Origin: Lysinibacillus sp. B2A1 | GTDB taxonomy: Bacteria; Bacillota; Bacilli; Bacillales_A; Planococcaceae | Direction: 5' to 3' | Assembly: GCA_002973635.1 (NCBI GenBank) | Contig: CP027224.1 | Span: 5,382,001-5,446,000 of the forward strand | DNA length: 64,000 bases | Shown here: positions 18,411 to 26,596 of the stretch, one piece after another | Layout: each line of letters starts with the position of its first letter | How positions within the stretch are numbered: the stretch's first letter is position 1 | Position numbers and translations under genes: made by a program | The notes under the pieces: generated by a model | The model's input: the letters and a program-made list of their open reading frames with translations, nothing else | What the model was told of the DNA's origin: nothing | Database searches by the model: none

Positions 18411-18632
18411 CTGAGCAATAATTGACAATCCCAGAGTAGTTGTTCAGGCTACCCGAGTAGTTTTGCACCTCAACTGAGCGATTCTCATGGGGACACGAGC
18501 AATTTCACACCTCGCCTGAGCAATTTTTCGTGAGGCTTGAGCATTCTTACCCCTCTTCTAAGCAGTTATCAGGGTTACCCAAGTAACTTTATCCTTCGTT
18601 AAGCAAGTATTTTGGAAGGCTCAAGCTATTAC
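18411..18632. repeat. Degenerate tandem array with a strict 21-bp period
   Basis: Eleven anchors of the form RAGYAR start at 18413, 18434, 18455, 18476, 18497, 18518, 18539, 18560, 18581, about 18601 and 18623. The first nine are spaced exactly 21 bp. The rough unit is GAGCAATTTTCACCCTCGCCT, with high divergence between units. All six frames I tried contain stops, so it is not a coding repeat. It lies between the guaC terminator and the next chemoreceptor gene. Confidence 0.7.
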
Positions 18633-18818
18633 TGTGATCCATTCCTATTAAGTGGCTTCAATCACCCATTTATCATAAAAGAATATAATATTGCCCTTAT
18701 TTTGAAATATCAACGTTTAATTTTTGGAATTTTCTATTTTATTGAAATCCTTTGTATTATAATTACATTAAGGATTAGTAATGCTTTGTATAAGTAGACA
18801 GGAACGGAGGTTGCGCCT

Positions 18819-20552
18819 ATGATGAAGTCAGTCCGGAACAAACTTGTCACATTAGCCATTATCGTCATATTGATTCCTACAACTTTAGTTGGTATGGTAA
18901 ATTACTTTGTGGCAAAAAGTGAAATTGATGAGGTAGGTAGACAAAGTCTAAAGAATGGGACATTGGGGATACTCGAATTAATAGCTCAATTAGATGAGCA
19001 AGTTCAACAAGGAAAGCTAACATTAGACGAAGCTCAGGAGCATGCTAGGACACAAATAGTTGGCACGAAAACAGAAGATAATAAAAGATCTATTGATAAC
19101 CCTATTAAATATGGTGAAAATTTCTATTTTTATGCCTTCAAAGCTGATGGGACAGTAGAAAGCCACCCATCCCTTGAAGGACAAAATATCTCAGATTTAC
19201 AAACAACAGATGGTCGTTATTTTGTACGTGAAATGATTGATGAGGCTAAGGCAGGTGGAGGGTATGTCCGTTACGACTGGGCATTGCCATCAAATCCTGA
19301 AGTAGTTGCTCCTAAAATTACTTATGTAGCCACGGACAAGCATTGGGGATGGATTATCGCTGCAGGTACTTATGAAATGGATTTTAATGCAGGTACTAAA
19401 AATGTCCTTTACTACACAGTTGTTATGACTATCCTTGCAACAATCATTGGCGTTGCCCTATATTGGTTCTTCTCTGGTAGGATGACTTCATACATACGCC
19501 GAATTATGGTGATGACATCTGATATTGCTAAAGGGAAACTAACAGGCGAGGATATTCCTATAACTACGAAAGATGAATTAGGGATACTCGCTAGTAATGT
19601 AAATAATATGAAATATAGCTTAAATGAAATGGTGAATAACACGAAAGATAGCGCAGGCAAAATGAGGATTTCCTCGGAAATGCTTAGCGCCATTACAGAA
19701 GAAACAACTGCTTCTGCAGATGAGATCCATCAGGCTATTACTGAAATATCTAATGGAGCTGTCATTCAGGCGGAAGAAGCTGAAATGGCCATTAGCAAGG
19801 TTGAAAAATTGTCTTCCCTTATTTCCAATGCAACTGAAAAATATGCTGAAATTACTGAGGATATGAATAATATAAATAACTCACAGGAAAATGGTAGACA
19901 AAAGGTCGAAGTATTACAGCAAAATTCGCATGAATTTACACAAGTCATTGAAGAACTGCGATCAAATTTCTCGAGCTTAACAGGACAAATGGAGGAAATT
20001 CATCATGTTGTACAAACGATTACCTCCATCTCTGAACAGACAAATCTTTTAGCCTTAAATGCGAGTATAGAAGCAGCACGAGCAGGTGAACATGGAAAAG
20101 GTTTTGCAGTTGTAGCAGAAGAAGTTCGCAATTTATCTGAGGATACAAATGAGGCTACTAATCGTGTTAGGAATTTATTAAAACGTATCGAAATCGATAC
20201 TGCTAGTTCAGACTCTAAGATGATGCACACACTTCAGCTTTCACAGGGACAGGCCACATCAATAAGTGAGGTGAAAAATGCATTTACATTGTTAGCTGAT
20301 TCCATCCATGGCATTACAGCACATCTTGTGTCCCTTGATCAGGGTATGAGTGAAATGGCTGAAAATCGTTTAATTGTCATTAATGCGATTAATGAGATAG
20401 CAAGTGTGGCCACTGAATCCGCGGCGGCTACTGAGCAAATCAATGCCTCCATTGATGAACAGAAATCAGCGGTCACTTCTATTATGCATTCCTCAGTCGA
20501 ACTCCACACAGAAGCAGAACGTATGCACGAATTAGTAGATCGTTTTACATGA
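18819..20552 (+). CDS. Methyl-accepting chemotaxis protein with single Cache sensor
   Basis: 577 residues. TM1 is about 9-28, an extracellular single-Cache domain spans about 35-190 ([35 protein letters not shown]), and TM2 is about 195-217, followed by HAMP and the signalling domain with tip [20 protein letters not shown]. It is not a close paralogue of the two upstream receptors. CGGAGG lies eight bases before the ATG at 18819; an ATG one codon later is equally possible. The ligand is unknown. Confidence 0.92.
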   Translation: MMKSVRNKLVTLAIIVILIPTTLVGMVNYFVAKSEIDEVGRQSLKNGTLGILELIAQLDEQVQQGKLTLDEAQEHARTQIVGTKTEDNKRSIDNPIKYGENFYFYAFKADGTVESHPSLEGQNISDLQTTDGRYFVREMIDEAKAGGGYVRYDWALPSNPEVVAPKITYVATDKHWGWIIAAGTYEMDFNAGTKNVLYYTVVMTILATIIGVALYWFFSGRMTSYIRRIMVMTSDIAKGKLTGEDIPITTKDELGILASNVNNMKYSLNEMVNNTKDSAGKMRISSEMLSAITEETTASADEIHQAITEISNGAVIQAEEAEMAISKVEKLSSLISNATEKYAEITEDMNNINNSQENGRQKVEVLQQNSHEFTQVIEELRSNFSSLTGQMEEIHHVVQTITSISEQTNLLALNASIEAARAGEHGKGFAVVAEEVRNLSEDTNEATNRVRNLLKRIEIDTASSDSKMMHTLQLSQGQATSISEVKNAFTLLADSIHGITAHLVSLDQGMSEMAENRLIVINAINEIASVATESAAATEQINASIDEQKSAVTSIMHSSVELHTEAERMHELVDRFT

Positions 20553-20556
20553 TATT

Positions 20557-20592
20557 AAAATCCCCTACAGTCTAAGCTATAGGGGATTTTAT
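20557..20592 (+). terminator. Terminator of the third chemoreceptor gene
   Basis: Stem AAAATCCCCTA with TAGGGGATTTT directly after the stop codon. Confidence 0.85.
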
Positions 20593-20601
20593 CATTACAT
20601 T

Positions 20602-20802
20602 TTTTATCTTCATTCAGCAAAAGATTCCACCTATACAGGTGGTGAGATGAATGCGGTTCTGGTTTCTTTTCAGTGGATGTTCAACCACCTACTGAATGAA
20701 GATAAAGCCTCCAGTGGATGTCACGGATTTTCAAAGGAATGAATTGTGCGGGCACAATTCAAAATCCGGACGCAATTACGCCAAGGCGAAATTGATAAAT
20801 AT
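20602..20802 (-). repeat. Structured interspersed repeat B, copy 2 (well preserved)
   Basis: The copy has three nested or successive hairpins. A 13-bp perfect inverted repeat, TATCTTCATTCAG (20605-20617) with CTGAATGAAGATA (20692-20704), encloses CCACCT/AGGTGG. Next comes a two-part stem, CGGATTTT/AAAATCCG around GAATTGTG/CACAATTC (20724-20768). Last is a small AATT-CGCC/GGCG-AATT stem near 20773-20793. It aligns with 14243-14441 in inverted orientation. Confidence 0.75.
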
Positions 20803-20823
20803 AATTGTATAAATCTTAGAGAA

Positions 20824-21048
20824 TTACAGTTTATTAATTACACCATGTAAAGTTTCTTTTAATTCTGCATCATGGTCAGAAAGTTCTACAAGGTTTCCTA
20901 AACGTTCACGCAATACAGGGCGTTCAATTACTAGCTTTTCATCAAGTACTTGTACTAGTAACTCAATAATAAGACGATCGCGAACATTTAATGCTTCTTC
21001 TAAACGTTCTGGTGTAATTTTTGCATTTGAATTTGCAGCTTTTGCCAT
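20824..21048 (-). CDS. Small conserved-looking protein of unknown function
   Basis: 74 residues, largely helical and charged, with LEEALNVRDRLIIELLVQVL suggesting an amphipathic or coiled-coil helix. AAAGGGG lies before the ATG. No membrane segment or known motif is seen. It has no close operon partner; the repeat-B copy ends just downstream. The codon pattern and ribosome site support a real gene, but I do not recognise the family. Confidence 0.65.
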   Translation of the reverse strand: MAKAANSNAKITPERLEEALNVRDRLIIELLVQVLDEKLVIERPVLRERLGNLVELSDHDAELKETLHGVINKL

Positions 21049-21260
21049 TTTTAAAACCCCTTTTATAATTTATATTCATGCACATCTATTTTAGCATACC
21101 GCTAAATTAATTTGAAAACATTCTTTTAAGTATATATACCAAAACTTTACAAAACTGAATACAGATATTTACGTTAAAATGTTATATTTAAATCATAATT
21201 GCCAGATGATAGACCATATGATTATGTTATATCGTCTCTTATAATGATTGGAGGAATTAG

Positions 21261-21716
21261 ATGGATCAAAACAACTCAACCTATCAACAACTAATTAAGG
21301 CTGTTCCAAAGTCTTTACAGCTGTTTCTTAATGTTTGCCTCGTACTTCTTGCGCTCATTTTAGCATTCCTGCTTTTTAAAGAATTAGTCGAATTCCTTAA
21401 AATTATCATTTTCTCTAATGATAAAGGCGACTATAAGCTTTTCCTCGCAAATATTCTTCTATTCTTTTTATATTTTGAATTCATCACAATGATTGTTAAA
21501 TATTTTAAAGAGGACTATCATTTTCCCCTACGCTACTTTATATATATTGGTATTACAGCCATGATTCGATTAATTATCGTTGAGCATGATCACCCCATCA
21601 ATACCTTAATTTATTCACTTATTATTTTAATATTAATTATAAGCTATTTTATTATTAACATTACACCACTGGAACGACCTGTACGTTCTCCACTCTTTAT
21701 GAAAAAGGAAAGGTAG
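21261..21716 (+). CDS. psiE: PsiE-family membrane protein
   Basis: 151 residues with four predicted membrane helices (about 22-43, 63-80, 92-110 and 116-134). The layout and the segment YHFPLRYFIYIGITAMIRLI followed by an H-D-H cluster match the phosphate-starvation-inducible PsiE family. Its biochemical role is not established. GGAGG precedes the ATG by about six bases. The short intergenic gap before the convergent acetyltransferase gene shows no obvious terminator. Confidence 0.8.
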   Translation: MDQNNSTYQQLIKAVPKSLQLFLNVCLVLLALILAFLLFKELVEFLKIIIFSNDKGDYKLFLANILLFFLYFEFITMIVKYFKEDYHFPLRYFIYIGITAMIRLIIVEHDHPINTLIYSLIILILIISYFIINITPLERPVRSPLFMKKER

Positions 21717-21746
21717 TTCGCATAGGGATGCCAATCTATGGCTTCC

Positions 21747-23003
21747 CTAAAATGCTGTCATACACATTGGTTTATCATAGACATAGAAGAGTTGATGTAA
21801 TTTCTGAAGATATTGTTCATCACTAATCTTTACCTTACTAAGCATAAATAGCTCTTGTACTGTAACAACCCCCATAGCTAGAGAGGAAAGCTCTCCAATA
21901 TCTATTATCATTTCCACTTCATAGTTATGATTATTTTCTATTGTAATATTACCATCAATTACTTTCATAACGATTTGCTGATTATTTTCTGGGAGTAAAG
22001 AATCCTCTACAGTAAGCTTAAATGTTAAAGTTTGATGATTGAAATTATGTGTTTTTAACTCCTCGAAAAAACCTCTAACATTGATAATTCGATACATCAG
22101 GCCAACTCCTGAAACATTGCTTGCATGATAGACACTTGGGATTAAATGATTCGTTCCATTTCTTACATCTCCTAAAAAGAAATGAACATTTTCTTCTTGG
22201 GTATTCCATTCAATACGAGCAACCTGATCGGCTTGGCTATTTAAAAACGTGCTAAGCTCTAATAATGCCTCAGGTGTTTCATAAACCCATTCTTTAATAA
22301 CTAGATTGTTAAGTAAGAAATTAGTATCACTTTGTTTAGTAAAGGAAAATACCAAATAACCTTGAATGGTATCTCCTTTTTCAACAGCAATCACATAATT
22401 TTGTGGATTTTTAAATATTGCTGAGAGCTCTGATTCTGTTTTCAAAAACATACCATGCCTTTTCACTGTAACTCTTTTATAGCAATCTGCTAATTTATGC
22501 TGATCCTGCACTGTTAAATATTTAAGATGCTTTTTTGTTGGACCTTTCGGAAAGCTGGAAGGTTCTACTAAATATTGATGTACTTTAGGTCCATAGCCAA
22601 AGCCCATTTTTTTATAAAAATCGGGTCTAAAAGGATATAATGCTACAAAGTGTACTTGTTTTTCCAAAAATATTTTAAAAAAGTGATCTATTAATTCCTT
22701 GGCTATCTTCTCTTTTTTACGAAGTAAATCGACCGCAACTAGACCAACCCCTCCAACTGGAATCATTTTAGAGAAGAAGTTCATTTCAAAATCATGAAGT
22801 CTCATACCACCAACTAGTTTGTTTTCTTCCCATAATCCATAATAGTGAATAGCTGCATCATTGTTTTGATTGTGCATAAAAAGTGCCTTTAACTGCTCTT
22901 TTGTTGGCTGTGAGCCATCCATACTACCCGGATAAGCACCAATCACAATGTCGACAAAATGTAAAAAGTCTTCTTCATTCCGTAATTTATCTACCTCTCG
23001 CAT
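21747..23003 (-). CDS. Eis-like GNAT N-acetyltransferase with SCP2-like C-terminus
   Basis: 418 residues from the ATG at 23003, six bases after AGGAGG; earlier in-frame ATGs overlap that site. The N-terminal part is a GNAT fold with VGGVGLVAVDLLRKKEKIAKEL as the acetyl-CoA-binding strand-turn-helix and FYKKMGFGYGP after it. A second degenerate GNAT domain and a sterol-carrier-like C-terminal domain follow, the three-part arrangement of the Eis family. Eis proteins acetylate amines such as aminoglycosides; the substrate of this one is unknown. Confidence 0.85.
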   Translation of the reverse strand: MREVDKLRNEEDFLHFVDIVIGAYPGSMDGSQPTKEQLKALFMHNQNNDAAIHYYGLWEENKLVGGMRLHDFEMNFFSKMIPVGGVGLVAVDLLRKKEKIAKELIDHFFKIFLEKQVHFVALYPFRPDFYKKMGFGYGPKVHQYLVEPSSFPKGPTKKHLKYLTVQDQHKLADCYKRVTVKRHGMFLKTESELSAIFKNPQNYVIAVEKGDTIQGYLVFSFTKQSDTNFLLNNLVIKEWVYETPEALLELSTFLNSQADQVARIEWNTQEENVHFFLGDVRNGTNHLIPSVYHASNVSGVGLMYRIINVRGFFEELKTHNFNHQTLTFKLTVEDSLLPENNQQIVMKVIDGNITIENNHNYEVEMIIDIGELSSLAMGVVTVQELFMLSKVKISDEQYLQKLHQLFYVYDKPMCMTAF

Positions 23004-23272
23004 ATTCATCCTCCTGTTCATTTATAATTACACTCTAAAAAATATTGCTCATAATCATATTTTTCACATTAATTTTAACTTCCGATAATAACATATATTA
23101 CCACGAGTTAAAATAATACTGTATGATGACAGTAAGATGATTAAAGCTGGACATCCAGCCAGGATCATTATTCTTGAAGTCAACTATACACCCTGATAAT
23201 TCACCTTCCCGAAAAAGTATTTATGCCCTGTTGGAGTAACAATAAATAATTTATTGAAGGGAGACACTATGA

Positions 23273-24286
23273 ATGAATTTAATTGATGCCTATATTCATG
23301 AAGTTACCAAAAGGATAAGCAAAATGAAACGAGATGATGTTCGTCTGAAGCTAAAATCCACCATTGAAGAAATGTTACCTGAAGATTATTCCGAATCAGA
23401 TGTAAAAGAAGCACTTATAAAGTTAGGAAATCCTATAGATGTTGCAGCTGGTTACAGGGATTCACCACGCTTTTTAATAGGTCCGCAAATATTTGACACG
23501 TATATTCAGACAATAAAATTAATCGTCCCTTGGGCCGTACTTATTACTGTAATCGTTCATGTGGTTGAAAATATTGTACTCTACAATGGGGAAGATGCCC
23601 TTTTATCTATGGTGATTAATGCTATTTCTATCACTATTGCTAATGTAATTACAGTGATATTACACGTACTGTTCTGGATTACGGTTTCTTTTATTATAAT
23701 TGAACGCTCAGGTAGTGATATTCCAATACCTTTTATAAAAAAACAAAAGCCTTGGACCCCAGATGATTTATCAAACACTAAAGTTATTCCAAAAGATAAA
23801 ACTATTTCACTTCCTGATATTATTTTTAGCCTAATAGGTATTATTGTTTTTTCATTTGTCTATTTTAATGCAAATCACCTTTTAGGAATCTACTCTTCGC
23901 ATGATAGAGGTGGATTGAAATTTGTTATGCCTATATTCAACCAAAATGTAATACTGTCTTTTGCACCTATCGTTTTGATATGTATAGCTTTGAGTATAGC
24001 TTTAGCATTATTTAAATTAAAAGCGGGTCAATGGACTTTTCTAATTGCTGTCCTAAATGCCGTTCTTCAATGTATAGGAACCATTGTCTTTATTCTTATG
24101 GTTAATCGACCAGATTTCATACACAGTGCAGCTATACCTTATATTGCTGCAATTACAGAAACGACCTCTGCTAAGGTTTTGTTTGCTATAGACCGCATAT
24201 TACTAGTCACCATTGCTATTGCCATCATAGCCAATGCATATGATATTTATAGTGGCTTTAAAAAGGCAAGAATTCAACAGGATTAA
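23273..24286 (+). CDS. HAAS-domain multi-pass membrane protein
   Basis: 337 residues. The first 65 or so (VTKRISKMKRDDVRLKLKST and LIKLGNPIDVAAGYRDS) form a HAAS/DUF1700-type helical domain, and the rest has about six to seven membrane helices. Such proteins are usually encoded next to a PadR-type regulator, which is absent here; a PadR-HAAS pair occurs instead near 32.6 kb. GAAGGGAG precedes the ATG. Function unknown. Confidence 0.75.
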   Translation: MNLIDAYIHEVTKRISKMKRDDVRLKLKSTIEEMLPEDYSESDVKEALIKLGNPIDVAAGYRDSPRFLIGPQIFDTYIQTIKLIVPWAVLITVIVHVVENIVLYNGEDALLSMVINAISITIANVITVILHVLFWITVSFIIIERSGSDIPIPFIKKQKPWTPDDLSNTKVIPKDKTISLPDIIFSLIGIIVFSFVYFNANHLLGIYSSHDRGGLKFVMPIFNQNVILSFAPIVLICIALSIALALFKLKAGQWTFLIAVLNAVLQCIGTIVFILMVNRPDFIHSAAIPYIAAITETTSAKVLFAIDRILLVTIAIAIIANAYDIYSGFKKARIQQD

Positions 24287-24342
24287 ACCGGCTTCTGGCT
24301 GCTACCCAAACAAGCATATAAGCATATACCTATTTACTTTTG

Positions 24343-24378
24343 AGAGCGGGCTTTTTTAAGTACGCTCTTTTCATTTTT
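24343..24378 (+). terminator. Terminator of the HAAS gene
   Basis: A 6-bp stem AGAGCG (24343-24348) with CGCTCT (24363-24368), followed by a T-rich tail. Confidence 0.55.
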
Positions 24379-24549
24379 ACCTTAAATGCCCTCATAAACA
24401 TTCAAGACTTAATACCTAGTAAAATACTCCTTCAAAACACTAAAATACCATTATTCTCTAATGTTTTGTATAATAATGTAGTTGAGAGTTTTTAAATACA
24501 CATACATTAATCTTCCGCAACAGTATATTCAGAATAAGGGGAAATAGTT

Positions 24550-25689
24550 ATGACCATTCTTCTTGTAGATGATAATCAAGTAAATCTATTTGTAATTGAA
24601 AAAATATTAAAAAATGCAGGTTATGATAACTGTGTTTCTTTAGCATCTGCTTATGAGCTTTTTGACTATTTACAACTTGATGTCAAAAATCCAACAGGAA
24701 ATTTTGTAGATTTAATTTTGTTAGATATTATGATGCCTGAGATAGATGGTATTGAAGCCTGTAAACGTATTAAGCAAAGCGAGAGATTCAAAGACATTCA
24801 AATTATCTTTGTCACCGCTCTAGAAGATAAAAACAAGCTTGCTGAAGCCTTAGATATCGGCGGGGTAGATTATATTACAAAACCGATAAATAAAATAGAG
24901 CTTCTTGCTAGAATTCGTGTTGCCCTACGATTGAAGGCTGAATTAGATTGGCATACACAGCAGGAAAAGAAAATACAATACGAACTAGATTTGGCAACGC
25001 ATGTCCAAAGAAATCTTCTGAGCCCGCCATTAAATGAGAATAATATTCAAATAGTAGTATCCTACCTACCCTCCTCTAATTTAGCAGGGGATATGTATTA
25101 TTGGCACAAAATAAATGATCATCGCTATGCTGTCATTTTACTAGATATGATGGGGCACGGGATTTCAGCAGCACTTGTCTGCATGTTTATCTCTTCTGTT
25201 CTTCGAGAAGCTGTCAAACAATTGATAGAGCCTGAATTAGTCATAACAGAATTAAACCGCTATATGACACTTTTAAGAAATGGTAATGAGGACAACCTAT
25301 ATTACTTTACAGCGATTTATTTAGTAATTGATACAGAACAAAAAACAGTCGAATATGTAAATGCTGGCCATCCTTCTGGCTACGCCCTTATAGATGAAAA
25401 GACGCTTGTTCCGTTAAATCAAGGAAGCTGTGCAGTTGGCTTTTTTGATGAAATTGAAGTAAAGACGCAACGAATACAATATGAGCAGGATATACAAATT
25501 ATTCTCTTTACTGATGGTGTATTAGAGGCGATGGGACCTTGCGAAATAGAGTCTGATAAACATTTGCAAACGCTAACATCTAAGAAATGGGACTATACAC
25601 AATGTCTGATTGATCATTTATTGTCTAAAGAGAAACAAGACAATCAGCCTGATGATATGTGTGTATTAATGATTCAAGCACATGCATAA
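24550..25689 (+). CDS. rsbY: RsbY-like response regulator PP2C phosphatase
   Basis: 379 residues. A receiver domain occupies about 1-120 with phospho-acceptor Asp59 in LLDIMMPEIDG and Lys in ITKPIN. A SpoIIE/RsbU-type PP2C domain follows (LAGDMYYWHK, VILLDMMGHGISAALV, FTDGVLEA, QPDDMCV), carrying the metal-binding aspartates. In B. cereus RsbY dephosphorylates the anti-anti-sigma factor RsbV when its receiver is phosphorylated by RsbK. The convergent neighbours here are RsbM- and RsbK-like, which supports the assignment. No rsbV, rsbW or sigB is present in the window. Confidence 0.8.
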   Translation: MTILLVDDNQVNLFVIEKILKNAGYDNCVSLASAYELFDYLQLDVKNPTGNFVDLILLDIMMPEIDGIEACKRIKQSERFKDIQIIFVTALEDKNKLAEALDIGGVDYITKPINKIELLARIRVALRLKAELDWHTQQEKKIQYELDLATHVQRNLLSPPLNENNIQIVVSYLPSSNLAGDMYYWHKINDHRYAVILLDMMGHGISAALVCMFISSVLREAVKQLIEPELVITELNRYMTLLRNGNEDNLYYFTAIYLVIDTEQKTVEYVNAGHPSGYALIDEKTLVPLNQGSCAVGFFDEIEVKTQRIQYEQDIQIILFTDGVLEAMGPCEIESDKHLQTLTSKKWDYTQCLIDHLLSKEKQDNQPDDMCVLMIQAHA

Positions 25690-25695
25690 AAATAT

Positions 25696-25742
25696 AATCC
25701 ACCCATCTTCCTTCTTACCAAGAAAGATGGGCGGATTTTTTA
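25696..25742. terminator. Bidirectional terminator between rsbY and rsbM
   Basis: 14-bp stem with one mismatch (25696-25709 with 25724-25737) and T-runs on both sides, serving two convergent genes. Confidence 0.85.
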
Positions 25743-26594
25743 GTTGATCTTTTGATATATTCTTTCATTGCCTATAATTTCTTTATATTTTTCCATAATA
25801 TCATCGAAGCGCAGTGTTTCCTTATCACCTAAACATAAAAAACCTTTTTCACTAAGACTTTCATAAAACAAATGATGAACCTTGCTTTGTAGCACCTGTG
25901 AAAAATAGATTAAAACATTTCTGCACAAAATAATATGGAATTCATTAAACGATTGATCCGTTACTAAATTATGCTGTGCAAAAATAATATTTTTTAAAAG
26001 TGAAGGATGGAAATACGCGTACTGATAATCTGTTTTATAGTATTCAGAAAATGCAGCATTACCACCAGCAAGCATATAGTTTTTAGTATATGCTTGCATT
26101 TTGTGTATGGGGAAAGCCCCTTTTTTTGCTTTTTCTAATACTTGTTCATTTATATCTGTTGCGTAAATAACGGCTTTATCAATGAGTTGCTCTTCCTTTA
26201 GTAAAATTGCCATGGAGTATACTTCCTCACCCGTTGCACATCCTGCATGCCATATTCGTATTTCAGGATAGTCACGTAAATACGGAATAACCTCCTGACG
26301 AAAGGCTTTAAAGAAACTTGGGTTACGGAACATCTCAGTGACATTGATGGAAAAATCATTTAATAGCTGCTCTAAAAACTGTTGATCGTGTATAACTTTT
26401 TCAAGCACTCTAGAAATTGTTGGGATATTATTGATTCTCATTCTATTAAAGATTCTACGTGTTATAGAAGAACGATTATATTGTCGGAAATCAAAGCCTG
26501 ATAAACGATAAACTGCCTCCAATAATAAATCTATTTCTAAACTTGTATGCTTATTTACTTGTAGCTTTTGCTCCAAGGGTTGAATTTGATCCAT
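25740..26594 (-). CDS. rsbM: RsbM-like CheR-type methyltransferase
   Basis: 284 residues from the ATG at 26594, two bases after the kinase stop codon; GGGAG lies inside the end of the kinase gene. It has the CheR N-terminal helical domain and an AdoMet-binding domain with IWHAGCATGEEVYS, plus VTEMFRNPSFF and HIILCRNVLIYF. In B. cereus the CheR-type protein RsbM methylates a glutamate in the coiled coil of RsbK and damps the stress signal. The tight coupling to the kinase gene supports the same job here; chemotaxis CheR is the alternative. Confidence 0.82.
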   Translation of the reverse strand: MDQIQPLEQKLQVNKHTSLEIDLLLEAVYRLSGFDFRQYNRSSITRRIFNRMRINNIPTISRVLEKVIHDQQFLEQLLNDFSINVTEMFRNPSFFKAFRQEVIPYLRDYPEIRIWHAGCATGEEVYSMAILLKEEQLIDKAVIYATDINEQVLEKAKKGAFPIHKMQAYTKNYMLAGGNAAFSEYYKTDYQYAYFHPSLLKNIIFAQHNLVTDQSFNEFHIILCRNVLIYFSQVLQSKVHHLFYESLSEKGFLCLGDKETLRFDDIMEKYKEIIGNERIYQKIN

Positions 26595-26596
26595 GC

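Noticed and set aside
18411..18632. CRISPR array
   Set aside because: The 21-bp units are degenerate, have no repeat-spacer alternation and no cas genes are near.
18411..18632. Coding heptapeptide repeat
   Set aside because: 21 bp is seven codons, but every frame examined on both strands contains stop codons.
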